This document shows positions 1-7,684 of a stretch of DNA of 28,342 nt, piece by piece. The DNA is from JAPWJZ01 sp038247245 (GTDB lineage Bacteria > Pseudomonadota > Alphaproteobacteria > Micavibrionales > UBA2020), in contig JBBRVE010000030.1 of NCBI GenBank assembly GCA_038247245.1, positions 1-28,342 on the forward strand. The letters are read 5' to 3'. A program made the position numbers and the translations under genes. Positions within the stretch are counted from its first letter, which is position 1, and each line of letters opens with the position of its first letter. The notes below the pieces were generated by a model that had not been told where the DNA came from, did not search any database, and worked only from the letters and a program-made list of their open reading frames with translations.

Positions 1-51
1 TCCCCCACGCTGGAGAAGGGATTGCGCAAGGCGAGCGGGCTGAACCCCTGA
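1..51 (+). CDS. C-terminal end of an unidentified protein (partial)
   Basis: An open frame runs from the first base of the window to a TGA at 49-51 and encodes sixteen residues ending KASGLNP. Codon use resembles the downstream core genes. The piece is too short to assign a family. It lies on the same strand as trcR with about 225 bases between them, and a promoter-like sequence follows it, so trcR is probably transcribed separately. It could also be a chance open frame, since sixteen codons prove little. Confidence 0.4.
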   Translation, partial: SPTLEKGLRKASGLNP

Positions 52-92
52 GAAATCAGGCGTTTTTGCCCTCCATGTCTGCCTGAATAAGC

Positions 93-122
93 TTTACTTA
101 TCTGGGCGTTATCCTTTATAGT
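93..122 (+). promoter_or_regulatory. Candidate promoter of trcR
   Basis: TTTACT at 93-98 and TATAGT at 117-122 are separated by 18 bases, a plausible -35/-10 pair. Transcription would begin near 129 and give a leader of about 148 bases before the trcR start, including two adjacent hairpins. The -35 is weak, so this is a moderate call. Confidence 0.35.
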
Positions 123-141
123 TCAGGCATTCTTCCCTAAA

Positions 142-185
142 ACGATTGAATGATTTTTCAATCGTCGCCCTTCCCCCGAAGGGCG
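142..185 (+). repeat. Two adjacent perfect hairpins in the trcR leader
   Basis: A 9-bp inverted repeat (ACGATTGAA at 142-150 and its complement at 157-165) is followed without a gap by an 8-bp inverted repeat (CGCCCTTC at 166-173, complement at 178-185, CCCC loop). Neither has a T-run after it, so they do not look like intrinsic terminators. They lie inside the predicted trcR 5' leader and may act as RNA structure, or in DNA as protein-binding sites. Confidence 0.6.
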
Positions 186-276
186 CGCGGGCGAGAAGTG
201 TATCTTGCGCGTATCGCGCAGAAATTTGAACCCCCGCGCGGTTGCGCGGAAAGAAATGAAACAGGAGCTTTATAAA

Positions 277-990
277 ATGGCCTATCCCCTGATGCCCAAG
301 GCGACCGCCGCATGGCTGGTCGACAACACCGCCCTCACCTTTGACCAGATCGCCGAATTCTGCGGTCTGCACCCGCTGGAAGTACAGGCGCTGGCGGATG
401 GCGAAGTGAATTCCGGCATCATGGGCACCAGCCCCCTTATGAACGGCGAGCTGACGCAGGAAGAAATCGACCGCTGCGAAAAGAACACCAATGCCAAACT
501 GAAAATGATGAAGAACGACCTGCCCAAGCCCCGCGCCCGTTCCAAAGGCCCGCGTTATACGCCGGTCACCAAGCGCGCGGAAAAGCCCAACGCGGTTGCG
601 TACCTGCTGAAGCAATTCCCGATGCTGGCCGACGTGCAGATCGCGAAACTGGTGGGTTCCACCAAGCCGACGGTCGATGCGATCCGCGGCAAGACCCATC
701 CGCAAAGCAGCAGCATGAAGCCCGTTGACCCGGTGTCGATCGGCCTGTGCACCGCGGAAGAGCTGGAAAAAGCCGTCCGCAAGGCAACCCGCCGCGTGGA
801 ACGCGAAGCAAAGGGCGGCGCGCCCGCACCCACCGTTTTCGGCAACCCGTTTGCCAAGAAAACCGCAGCGGCCACCCCCGCTGACGCCGCCGACGAAGAT
901 GACGAGGACGAAGAAGAACTCGACACCAACGAAGCGGAAGATACAGAAGAAGCAGAGACCGAAACGCTGCCCGAAACCGGCACGCATTGA
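277..990 (+). CDS. trcR: Cell cycle transcriptional regulator TrcR (DUF1013 family)
   Basis: The 237-residue product opens with MAYPLMPKATAAWLVDNTAL and continues TFDQIAEFCGLHPLEVQ, the strongly conserved start of the alphaproteobacterial DUF1013/TrcR family. Two helix-turn-helix-like stretches are visible at about residues 20-42 and 105-137 (DVQIAKLVGSTKPTVDAIR). The last 35 residues are a low-complexity acidic tail. The frame is open back to a TTG at 205, but the ATG at 277 matches the family N-terminus and has AGGAG nine bases upstream. In Alphaproteobacteria the family belongs to the cell-cycle transcription network together with CtrA, GcrA and CcrM; a DNA or RNA polymerase binding role follows from the family and is not shown here. 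A strong terminator follows at 1011-1043. Confidence 0.9.
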   Translation: MAYPLMPKATAAWLVDNTALTFDQIAEFCGLHPLEVQALADGEVNSGIMGTSPLMNGELTQEEIDRCEKNTNAKLKMMKNDLPKPRARSKGPRYTPVTKRAEKPNAVAYLLKQFPMLADVQIAKLVGSTKPTVDAIRGKTHPQSSSMKPVDPVSIGLCTAEELEKAVRKATRRVEREAKGGAPAPTVFGNPFAKKTAAATPADAADEDDEDEEELDTNEAEDTEEAETETLPETGTH

Positions 991-1010
991 TCGCTTCGGC
1001 TTTAGCCAAT

Positions 1011-1043
1011 AAAAAAAGGCGTCCAGACCGGACGCCTTTTTTT
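1011..1043. terminator. Bidirectional intrinsic terminator
   Basis: The perfect inverted repeat 1011-1024 / 1030-1043 has a core AGGCGTCC stem with A-run and T-run arms and a 5-base loop. It works on both strands and separates the convergent genes trcR and the DUF465 gene. Confidence 0.9.
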
Positions 1044-1060
1044 ATGGCCGGCACAAAGGC

Positions 1061-1288
1061 CTAGCCGGTGGCATGAAGACGCTCGATTTCTTCTTTTACA
1101 TGAAGTTTTTGTTCTTTCATGCGGCGGATCGAGAGTTCGTTGCGGGCTGAATGCGTCAGCTCTTTGTGGATTTTTTCATCCAGCTCGGCATGACGTTTCT
1201 TCAGTGCTTTCAGATGCGCTTCTACCATATCAATCACTCCTTCGTTTCGTTCCAGTGCAATCATGTATTCCAATGATACAGGAATCAT
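1061..1288 (-). CDS. YdcH-like small coiled-coil protein (DUF465)
   Basis: The product has 75 residues and is rich in Lys, Glu and Leu. The pattern HLKALKKRHAELDEKI, then RMKEQKLHVKEEIERL, is typical of the DUF465/YdcH family, which forms short helical hairpins; its role is not established. The ATG at 1288 is preceded by a GGTGAT-type ribosome site; an internal Met at residue 21 would give only the family core. The sequence just upstream is A+T-rich and has a 7-bp inverted repeat. It converges on trcR through the shared terminator. Confidence 0.8.
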   Translation of the reverse strand: MIPVSLEYMIALERNEGVIDMVEAHLKALKKRHAELDEKIHKELTHSARNELSIRRMKEQKLHVKEEIERLHATG

Positions 1289-1295
1289 TTTATCA

Positions 1296-1321
1296 CCATT
1301 AAATTTATAAAAAATTAATGG
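1296..1321. repeat. A+T-rich inverted repeat upstream of the DUF465 gene
   Basis: CCATTAA at 1296-1302 is repeated in inverted form at 1315-1321 around an A+T-only centre. It lies between the hydrolase stop and the DUF465 start, so it could be a regulator site for the latter or a weak terminator. Its position is the only support. Confidence 0.35.
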
Positions 1322-1337
1322 GCATATGACCGAAATG

Positions 1338-2057
1338 TCAGGGAATTTTAGCGGCGATGAAATCGCGCAGAATTTGTGCGGTATCTATAGGCTTCTCGAC
1401 CATCGGGGTGTGGCCGCAATCTTTCAGCACATTGAATACGGCGTCCGGGAGCAGCTTTGATAACGCCTCGGCATCCGCCGTTTTCACCATCTTGTCCTGA
1501 TCGCCGGAAATGACGAGCGCTGGAATTTTCACCTGTTTTGCCAGCGTTTCGCCATCGCTGAAATCATTGCAGGCGGCAAGGCCCACGCCGACCGCATCGG
1601 GGTTTGCCGCATGCATGATCGAGCCCAGCACGGTGCGCACCGCACCCACCTGCGGATGCCCTGCATAAATACCCCATTTCACGATCATGCCGATGGCGTC
1701 ATTCGGCGTATCCACGGCGGTTTTCAAAAGGTCTGCGTTCACCGGCATTTTCGCGGCGGCGCCGATCAGCACAACGCCCTTCACCTGCGGCGCATCGCAA
1801 GCCGCGAGCGCCACCAGCGCGCCCATCGAATGCCCCAGCAGCACGACATCATCGGGGCCGTTTTCGAGCCGTGATTTGACCCATGCCGCCATCGCGGCAA
1901 TATCGGCCAGCAATCCCGTGCCGGATTTCACGTCATGCCCCGGAAAGGTGAGCGCGCGGAATGAATGATCCAGCAGGTGCGGCGCCATGCCGCCGAAGAC
2001 AGCGCCCGTCATGCCCGCGCCATGTAGCGCCACGATTGTTTTACGTTGATTGCCCAT
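1338..2057 (-). CDS. Alpha/beta hydrolase fold protein
   Basis: The 239-residue protein has the alpha/beta hydrolase layout: the oxyanion-loop motif LHGAG at 11-15, the nucleophile elbow GHSMG with Ser77, the acid in GDQD at 185-188 (probably Asp188) and His216 in CGHTP. There is no signal peptide, so it is probably a cytoplasmic esterase or hydrolase of unknown substrate. On the minus strand a TATAAT (2070-2065) ends only seven bases before the ATG and no Shine-Dalgarno is seen, so the message may be nearly leaderless. An intrinsic terminator just upstream (2113-2084) isolates it from the phosphate transporter. Confidence 0.85.
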   Translation of the reverse strand: MGNQRKTIVALHGAGMTGAVFGGMAPHLLDHSFRALTFPGHDVKSGTGLLADIAAMAAWVKSRLENGPDDVVLLGHSMGALVALAACDAPQVKGVVLIGAAAKMPVNADLLKTAVDTPNDAIGMIVKWGIYAGHPQVGAVRTVLGSIMHAANPDAVGVGLAACNDFSDGETLAKQVKIPALVISGDQDKMVKTADAEALSKLLPDAVFNVLKDCGHTPMVEKPIDTAQILRDFIAAKIP

Positions 2058-2083
2058 GGCGTTGATTATAAACCGAACGGCAC

Positions 2084-2113
2084 AAAAAAAAACCGCCCTC
2101 TTGAGAAGGGCGG
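2084..2113 (-). terminator. Intrinsic terminator, minus strand
   Basis: The stem CCGCCCT/AGGGCGG (2093-2099 with 2107-2113) is followed on the minus strand by nine T. It can end both the candidate small RNA and any message reading through from the phosphate transporter gene. Confidence 0.85.
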
Positions 2114-2176
2114 GGTGAAGACGTCACGAGGAGGCACAGATGAAGGTCAAAATTTCGCGGAACCAGTCTTGTTCCT
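2084..2176 (-). ncRNA. Candidate CtrA-controlled small RNA with anti-Shine-Dalgarno motif
   Basis: Read on the minus strand, a TATTCT -10 (2188-2183) predicts a start at about 2176. The transcript would open with a GGAAC/GUUCC hairpin (2175-2159), continue with an unpaired region holding CCUCCUC (2134-2128), and finish with a GC-rich stem (2113-2093) followed by nine U (2092-2084). A perfect CtrA box (2215-2200) lies over the -35 region. No protein is encoded. The layout is that of base-pairing small RNAs that block ribosome sites, as known for CCUCC-bearing small RNAs in other Alphaproteobacteria. This is inference; alternatively the terminator could simply end the nptA-like message. Confidence 0.45.
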
Positions 2177-2182
2177 AGTTCC

Positions 2183-2215
2183 AGAATAGCGCGGTACGGT
2201 TAAGGACAGGTTAAC
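2183..2215 (-). promoter_or_regulatory. Perfect CtrA box with -10 element
   Basis: TTAA-N7-TTAA with a following C occupies 2200-2215, matching the CtrA consensus exactly on either strand. On the minus strand it overlaps the -35 position of a promoter with -10 TATTCT at 2188-2183, the usual arrangement at CtrA-activated promoters. On the plus strand a TTTAAT at 2231-2236 is spaced similarly but leads into antisense of the transporter gene. Confidence 0.6.
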
Positions 2216-2302
2216 ACCGCCAAGGGCATGTTTAATGCTTGGGTAACAATAGGATATGTAATTGAATTAAATGATGAATACGGTGTTAAGAACAGCTCGC
2301 AA

Positions 2303-3973
2303 CTAGGATTTTTTCTCGGGCGAAGGCTTCTTTGCGCGCGGTTTTGTGGTGCGCAGCCGAGTCGTTTTCAGCTCGTTCGCCTCCTCCAGAATCGGGTAGG
2401 CGATCAGGGAGACATAGGAGTTGATCCGGCGCAGGTCGCGCAGGATGTCGAGGTGCAGGCTGGAGGTCGCAATCGTTTCGGCAACGCCCTGTGACAGGCG
2501 CTTGAAATGGCTTTCCGCTGCCATCATTTCCTGATTGCGCAGCACGACTTTTTCTTCGAATAGTTTGCGCGCCATTTTCACGTCGCCGGTCATGAACACA
2601 TTTTGCGCAAGGTTCATGTTGTCCATGACACGGTGATGCAGGTCGGAAATTTCCGCGAAGCCCTGGCGGGAAAAGTTATCCTGGTTACGGATTTTCTTCG
2701 ACGCCATTTCCATCAGGTTCTTGTCGATGATGTCGCCGATATGTTCAAGGTTGGTCGAGAAGGTCAAAATCTGCATGTAGCGTTTTGATTCGTGCTTGTC
2801 GAGCGCATGGGACGACAGGCGGGCGAGGTAATTCTTGATCGCTTCATACAGGCTGTCGACGATCGCCTCCTGATCCCGGATGCCCTGCACCAGATGCGTG
2901 TTGTTGGTACGGAACGCCTCCAGCGTGTCGCGCATCATGCGCTGCACGACATCGGAGACGCGCAAGGTTTCGCGGGCAACACAGGCCAAGGCAGCCGGCG
3001 GCGTGGCGAAGGCGGTCGGATCAAGGTAACGGGGCAGGCTTTCGTCTTCTTCACGCGCGCGGTCCGGCAGAATGATTTCCGACAGCTTCGTCATCGGCCC
3101 GATAAAGGGCAGGAAGCCCAGCGCCACCACGACGTTGAAGAAGGTATGGAAGTTGACCAGCTGGCGCGCAGGGTCTGGATCGAGATGTGCGATGAAGGGC
3201 GCAACGAGGGTCGCCATAAACGGCAGGAAAATAATCGCGCCCATGCCGCGCATCATCAGGTTGCCCAAAGGTACGCGGCGGCCGGCAGGGATATCGCGCA
3301 GCGTCATGATGACGGGCGCAATTGCGCCACCGATGTTTGCGCCAAGAACAAGGATCAGGCCAAGGCCAACGGGAATAACGCCCGCCTGCACGAAAGACAT
3401 GAACAGCAACACGGTACCGAGACTGGAATGCACCAGCCATGTGAACAGCGCCGCAATCACGATTGCCAGAATAGGCTGGGTGGCGAGCGGCTCTATCAGG
3501 ACCTTCAGCCCCTCTTCCTGACCGATGGGCGACGCTACATCGCGGATGATGCCGAGAGAGATGAAGATGAGCGCAAGGCCCACAAGCGCGCGGCCGATAT
3601 GTTTGTAATGGCTCTCGTCCCAGACCTTGGTGATGATATATCCGGCGAACAGCAGCACCGGCACCAGCCATTTGATATCGAAGGAGATAATCTGCGCCGC
3701 GAGCGTCGTGCCGACATCCGCGCCCAGCATCACGGCGATTGCGGAGGTGATGGTGATGACGTTGCGCGCGGCGAAGGACGAGACGATCATGCTGGCCGCC
3801 GTCGATGACTGCAGCAGCGTCGCCACCAGAATGCCCGTGCCGAAAGCCTTGAAACGGTTCGAGGTGGAGTTCGAAATAATGCGGCGCAGCGTCGTGCCAA
3901 AGGCGCGGTTCAGCCCCGTCGAGACCATCCCCACGCCCCACAGCAGGAGGCAGACGCCCCCGATGATGTGCAA
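2303..3973 (-). CDS. Na+/phosphate cotransporter family protein with PhoU-like C-terminal domain
   Basis: This inner-membrane protein couples sodium to phosphate movement by family (NptA/YjbB type). Residues 1-300 hold hydrophobic segments with the two inverted Na/Pi symporter repeats: TLLQSSTAASMIVSSF near 52-67 and LVHSSLGTVLLFMSF near 180-194, both with the QSS/HSS signature. Residues 340-540 form a helical PhoU-like region. The coordinates use a TTG start. A better start may be an ATC seven codons upstream (3994-3992), because GGAG lies nine bases before it, the frame is closed by TAA just before that, and the extra residues MDASHIIL resemble the usual N-terminus of such proteins. There is no phosphate regulon gene nearby. 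Confidence 0.88.
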   Translation of the reverse strand: MHIIGGVCLLLWGVGMVSTGLNRAFGTTLRRIISNSTSNRFKAFGTGILVATLLQSSTAASMIVSSFAARNVITITSAIAVMLGADVGTTLAAQIISFDIKWLVPVLLFAGYIITKVWDESHYKHIGRALVGLALIFISLGIIRDVASPIGQEEGLKVLIEPLATQPILAIVIAALFTWLVHSSLGTVLLFMSFVQAGVIPVGLGLILVLGANIGGAIAPVIMTLRDIPAGRRVPLGNLMMRGMGAIIFLPFMATLVAPFIAHLDPDPARQLVNFHTFFNVVVALGFLPFIGPMTKLSEIILPDRAREEDESLPRYLDPTAFATPPAALACVARETLRVSDVVQRMMRDTLEAFRTNNTHLVQGIRDQEAIVDSLYEAIKNYLARLSSHALDKHESKRYMQILTFSTNLEHIGDIIDKNLMEMASKKIRNQDNFSRQGFAEISDLHHRVMDNMNLAQNVFMTGDVKMARKLFEEKVVLRNQEMMAAESHFKRLSQGVAETIATSSLHLDILRDLRRINSYVSLIAYPILEEANELKTTRLRTTKPRAKKPSPEKKS

Positions 3974-4095
3974 TATGATATGTGACGCGTCGATGGCGGC
4001 TTACTCCAGAATAATAAAGTCTCTGCCGGAAAGATCCCGGTTTTTGTCTTACACACCCGCCGCCAATTTTTTGGTCGCCGGACTTTTTCAGGCTT

Positions 4096-4854
4096 TTAGT
4101 GGATGTTCGCCCACAGCTTGCGCTTGGCCGCGACCATGATGCCGCAGAAGGCGAGCATGAAGATCATGACCTTGAGGCCCATGCCCTTGCGCTGCTCCAT
4201 ATGCGGCTCCGACGCCCATGCCAGGAACTGCGTCACGTCGCGCGCTTCCTGTTCCAGCGTGTTGGCCGTGCCGTCGGTATAGGTGACCTGGCCTTCATTG
4301 AGCGGTTTTGCCATCGCGATCTGGTGACCGGCGAAATACTTGTTGTAGTTCAGGCCCGGCATCAAATCGAAATCCGCCGGTTTTTCTTCGTAACCCGTCA
4401 GGATGCCATAGATGTAATCATCACCATGTTCGCGCGCCTTCGACAGCAGCGACATATCGGGGGGCAATGCGCCGCCATTGGCCGCGCGTGCCGCCTTGTC
4501 GTTCGGGAAGGGCGAGCGGAAACGGTCCGCGGGACGCGCCGGACGTTCGAACATTTCGCCGTCGTCGTTCGGACCGTCGGTGATCGTGTTTTCCGCCGCA
4601 ACCGTTTTCACCTGATCGGGCGTGTAGCCCAGCTGGGTGAGATCGCGATAAGACAGCAGCTTCATCGAATGGCAGGACGAGCAGACTTCCTTGTAAACCT
4701 GAAATCCGCGCTGCAGCGCCGCCTTGTCGTACATGCCGAAGACGCCCTGATGCGGCCATTTCTGGTGCGGAGGTTCCGCGCCTTCATTGGCGAGCGACGG
4801 GAGGCTGGCGGACATGACCGCCGCGACAGCCAGCATGGAGAGGGTTTTTTTCAT
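4096..4854 (-). CDS. petC: Cytochrome c1 of the bc1 complex
   Basis: This is the third gene of the petABC operon and carries electrons from the Rieske protein to cytochrome c at the periplasmic face. The 252-residue protein has a Sec signal peptide (about residues 1-22, cleavage near ASLPSLA), the covalent heme motif CSSCH at 58-62, a probable axial ligand Met181, and one C-terminal membrane anchor at about 226-243. The start at 4854 is supported by a GGAG ribosome site and the signal peptide; the frame is open 77 codons further upstream, but only as a shadow of petB. It starts 17 bases after the petB stop. Confidence 0.96.
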   Translation of the reverse strand: MKKTLSMLAVAAVMSASLPSLANEGAEPPHQKWPHQGVFGMYDKAALQRGFQVYKEVCSSCHSMKLLSYRDLTQLGYTPDQVKTVAAENTITDGPNDDGEMFERPARPADRFRSPFPNDKAARAANGGALPPDMSLLSKAREHGDDYIYGILTGYEEKPADFDLMPGLNYNKYFAGHQIAMAKPLNEGQVTYTDGTANTLEQEARDVTQFLAWASEPHMEQRKGMGLKVMIFMLAFCGIMVAAKRKLWANIH

Positions 4855-4871
4855 TTTTATAGTCTCCGCTT

Positions 4872-6146
4872 TCAACGCTTCTTGCAGCAGCCGGGATCGG
4901 CGCTGATGGAGGCCGGCACGGGCAGGTTCTTTTCCTTGAACGACAGCACGGGCAGGATGACCAGGAACAGCACGAAGTAATAGACCGTGCCGAGCTGGCC
5001 CATGATCAGGGGCAGGCCTTCCGGCGGCTTCGCGCCCGAATACATCAGGACGAAGAAGTCGATAAACAACAGCCAGATGCACCATTTGAAGACAGGGCGG
5101 AAACGGCCCGACTTCACGGGGTTGCGGTCAAGCCACGGCAGGAACACCAAAAGGATGATCGAGCCGAACATCGCCAGCACGCCCTGCAGTTTCGCGGGCA
5201 GCAGGACGATCGTCGTAAACGGCACGGTGATGTCCATCGTGAAGGCGCGCAGGATGGCGTAGAACGGCAGGAAGTACCATTCCGGCACGATATGCGCGGG
5301 CGTTTGCATCGGGTCGAACTTGCGGAAGTGGTCGACCTCGGTCAGCGCGAGCGGGTAGAAAAACACCACGCCCAGAAAGATGGTGAGGAAGAACACCAGC
5401 GCAACCGAATCCTTCGTGCTGACATAGGGCGCGAAGGGCACGGTGTCGGCGGGGGTTTTCGGTTCAACACCGGTCGGGTTGTTGGAACCCGTCACATGCA
5501 GCGCCCAGACGTGGATGAACACAACGCCCAGAATAACGAAGGGCAGCAGGAAGTGCAGCGCATAGAAACGGTTCAGCGTCGGGTTATCGACCGAGAAGCC
5601 GCCCCAGAGCCATGTCACCAGGCCGTCGCCAACCAGCGGAATGGCGGAGAACATCGAGGTAATGACGGTAACACCCCAACCCGACATCTGCGACCACGGC
5701 AGGGCATAGCCCATGAACGCCGTTGCCATCATCAAAAGCAGGATCACGACGCCGAACATCCACAACAGTTCGCGCGGCTTTTTATATGAGCCGTAGAACA
5801 GCCCGCGCGCGATGTGGATATAGACAGCGATAAAGAAGAACGACGCGCCGTTCATGTGGATGTAACGCAGCAGCCAGCCGAAATTCACGTCGCGCATCGT
5901 GCGTTCGACGGAATCAAACGCCAGCGTAGTATGCGGCGTGTAGTTCATCGCCATCATGATGCCGGTCAGGATCATGATGCCCAGCATCGTCATCGCGATG
6001 CCGCCAAAGCTCCAGAGATAGTTCACGTTGCGGGGCATCGGGAATACGCCGTATTCCTTGATGAGCATCGTGAAGATGGGCAGGCGGTTGTCGATCCAGT
6101 TGACGACCGGGTTCTTGAAATTCTTGTTCTCGCCGAAATGGGCCAT
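4872..6146 (-). CDS. petB: Cytochrome b of the bc1 complex
   Basis: The 424-residue multi-helix core subunit oxidises ubiquinol at the Qo site and reduces quinone at Qi. The four heme ligands are visible as two pairs, His97/His111 and His198/His212, each 14 apart as expected. The Qo motif PEWY is at 288-291. The length and the single-chain b plus subunit IV arrangement are typical of proteobacteria. It begins 20 bases after the petA stop and is followed closely by petC, so the three genes form one minus-strand operon. Confidence 0.97.
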   Translation of the reverse strand: MAHFGENKNFKNPVVNWIDNRLPIFTMLIKEYGVFPMPRNVNYLWSFGGIAMTMLGIMILTGIMMAMNYTPHTTLAFDSVERTMRDVNFGWLLRYIHMNGASFFFIAVYIHIARGLFYGSYKKPRELLWMFGVVILLLMMATAFMGYALPWSQMSGWGVTVITSMFSAIPLVGDGLVTWLWGGFSVDNPTLNRFYALHFLLPFVILGVVFIHVWALHVTGSNNPTGVEPKTPADTVPFAPYVSTKDSVALVFFLTIFLGVVFFYPLALTEVDHFRKFDPMQTPAHIVPEWYFLPFYAILRAFTMDITVPFTTIVLLPAKLQGVLAMFGSIILLVFLPWLDRNPVKSGRFRPVFKWCIWLLFIDFFVLMYSGAKPPEGLPLIMGQLGTVYYFVLFLVILPVLSFKEKNLPVPASISADPGCCKKR

Positions 6147-6166
6147 TTTTATTGTCCTTGTTCTTC

Positions 6167-6703
6167 TTAGCCGATGCGGAGCAGGGTGTCGGTCACGAAA
6201 GTATAGGCCGGCACAGCGAGGTTTTTCGGCGCCGGGCCTTTGCGCACGCGGCCCGATTTATCGTAGTGCGAACCGTGACAGGGGCAGAACCAGCCGCCGA
6301 AATCGCCTTTCGGCTGTCCCATTTTGCTGCCCATCGGGATACAGCCCAGATGCGTGCAGACGCCCACCAGCACCAGCCATTCGTCATGGCCCTTTTGCAC
6401 GCGGGATTCATCGGATTGCGGATCGCGCAGCGTGTGCCAGTCTTCGGCGCGGATTTCCGTCACTTCGGCCGACGGGCGGCGGTGAATGAACACCGGCTTG
6501 CCGCGCCAGACAGCCATGATGGTCTGCCCTGCTTCGATCTTGCTGATATCCACCTCGGTCGAGGCCATCGCCAGCGTATTGGCAGCGGGGTTCATGCTGT
6601 CGACCAGCGGCCAGACAGATGTGCCCGCACCAACAGCCGCCATCGCGCCCGCGGTGAGATACAAAAATTCACGACGATTTGCGCCGTCTTTGGTCGAGTC
6701 CAT
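6167..6703 (-). CDS. petA: Rieske iron-sulfur subunit of the bc1 complex
   Basis: The 178-residue protein holds the two 2Fe-2S cluster boxes CTHLGC (116-121) and CPCHGSH (140-146), with Cys116, His118, Cys140 and His143 as cluster ligands and Cys121/Cys142 as the disulfide pair. The N-terminus has twin arginines (R10-R11, RREFL) followed by a hydrophobic segment, consistent with Tat export and retention as a membrane anchor. AAGGAAG lies just before the ATG. It is the first gene of petABC; about 200 bases separate it from the TraX-like gene upstream on the same strand, and I see no terminator there. Confidence 0.97.
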   Translation of the reverse strand: MDSTKDGANRREFLYLTAGAMAAVGAGTSVWPLVDSMNPAANTLAMASTEVDISKIEAGQTIMAVWRGKPVFIHRRPSAEVTEIRAEDWHTLRDPQSDESRVQKGHDEWLVLVGVCTHLGCIPMGSKMGQPKGDFGGWFCPCHGSHYDKSGRVRKGPAPKNLAVPAYTFVTDTLLRIG

Positions 6704-6903
6704 TGTTTTTCTTCCTTTTTACAGGACTTTCGGGGGTCCGCCGTTGCAATCAGAACAGCGGTTTTAAAATCGATGACAGGAAACGGGCACGAAGACTCGC
6801 GCGGGGTTCCTGTATCCGAATGATATTACTGATTTTCAGGCGAAATAAAAGCTCCGCGCATGAAAATTTCACATGCCTTACAGCTGTTTTCATTTTCATA
6901 ACA

Positions 6904-7629
6904 TCAGAAAAAGTACATCGCCTGAAGAATGAGCAGCTGAATGACATAAATTTGCAGCGTATTATGTCCAATGAAGCGGCAGGCGCGCGCCACGGGGTCG
7001 GGGTTTTTCCGCCGGATGCTTTCCAGCAGCAGGTCGCGGAAATGATACATCATATAGGCGGTGGCGACCGTCGTCACAATCACGACCGTCCATTGCGCGG
7101 GATTGAACGGGAATACCGTGACGCACAGGCCAAGATAGAGAACCGTCACGAAGGCGAAATAAAACCGGATATCGACCACCGCCGCCGCGCGGTCGCGGTT
7201 TTTGAGCAGCCATCCGGCAAGCGCGATCAGCGCGGCCATCGTGCCATATTCGGTCACTGCGTCGGTCACGGGGATCAGCGCGACCAGCGCGGCATTGATG
7301 ACCCAGAACCTGAATTTGTCGCGCACCGCGATTTCCGCCAGCGGGTCGATGACCATGCGGATGAAAATAATCGTGGCAACGGCCGACAGCGGCAGCGGCC
7401 CGATGCCGGTGATCGCGCCCACGACCGCAAGGCCGATTGCCGCCTGCCACATCCACATATCCGATTTGCGGCCCGCGTTGTAACCGGTCGGGATGAACCA
7501 GACCAGCGCGAACATGCGGAACACACGGAACCACAGGTTATCGTCGTATAAATACAGCCCCACATGGTCGATCAGGAACGCCGCCACGGCGGCGGCATAT
7601 AATTCGTATGATGCGATCCTGTATTTCAT
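6904..7629 (-). CDS. TraX-like integral membrane protein
   Basis: The 241-residue protein is almost entirely made of membrane helices (about seven or eight). FLIDHVGLYL near residues 18-27, FRMFALVWFIPTGYNAGR near 35-52 and the terminal HNTLQIYVIQLLIL resemble the TraX/acyltransferase-3-like family, in which TraX of F acetylates pilin. No pilus genes are near, so the substrate is unknown. A GGAAGAGG ribosome site precedes the ATG. It sits between petABC and trmL on the petA strand and diverges from trmL; it could be co-transcribed with petABC. Confidence 0.65.
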   Translation of the reverse strand: MKYRIASYELYAAAVAAFLIDHVGLYLYDDNLWFRVFRMFALVWFIPTGYNAGRKSDMWMWQAAIGLAVVGAITGIGPLPLSAVATIIFIRMVIDPLAEIAVRDKFRFWVINAALVALIPVTDAVTEYGTMAALIALAGWLLKNRDRAAAVVDIRFYFAFVTVLYLGLCVTVFPFNPAQWTVVIVTTVATAYMMYHFRDLLLESIRRKNPDPVARACRFIGHNTLQIYVIQLLILQAMYFF

Positions 7630-7684
7630 GGGCCTCTTCCGTTATCTTCGACTATGGCACTAAACAATCACGGTGACAAACCCC

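Noticed and set aside
205..276. TTG-initiated 24-codon extension of trcR
   Set aside because: The family N-terminus begins at the ATG at 277, which has its own AGGAG site.
2140..2178. A 12-codon plus-strand frame with an excellent GAGGAGG ribosome site
   Set aside because: The GAGGAGG is better explained as the complement of the CCUCCUC segment of the minus-strand small RNA candidate; no plus-strand gene context supports a peptide.
2792..3808. Long plus-strand open frame opposite the phosphate transporter
   Set aside because: It is a composition-driven shadow rich in Arg, His, Asp and Gln with no family resemblance; the minus-strand gene is clear.
4855..5085. N-terminal extension of petC
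   Set aside because: It is an out-of-frame reading of the petB 3' end; the signal peptide starts at 4854.
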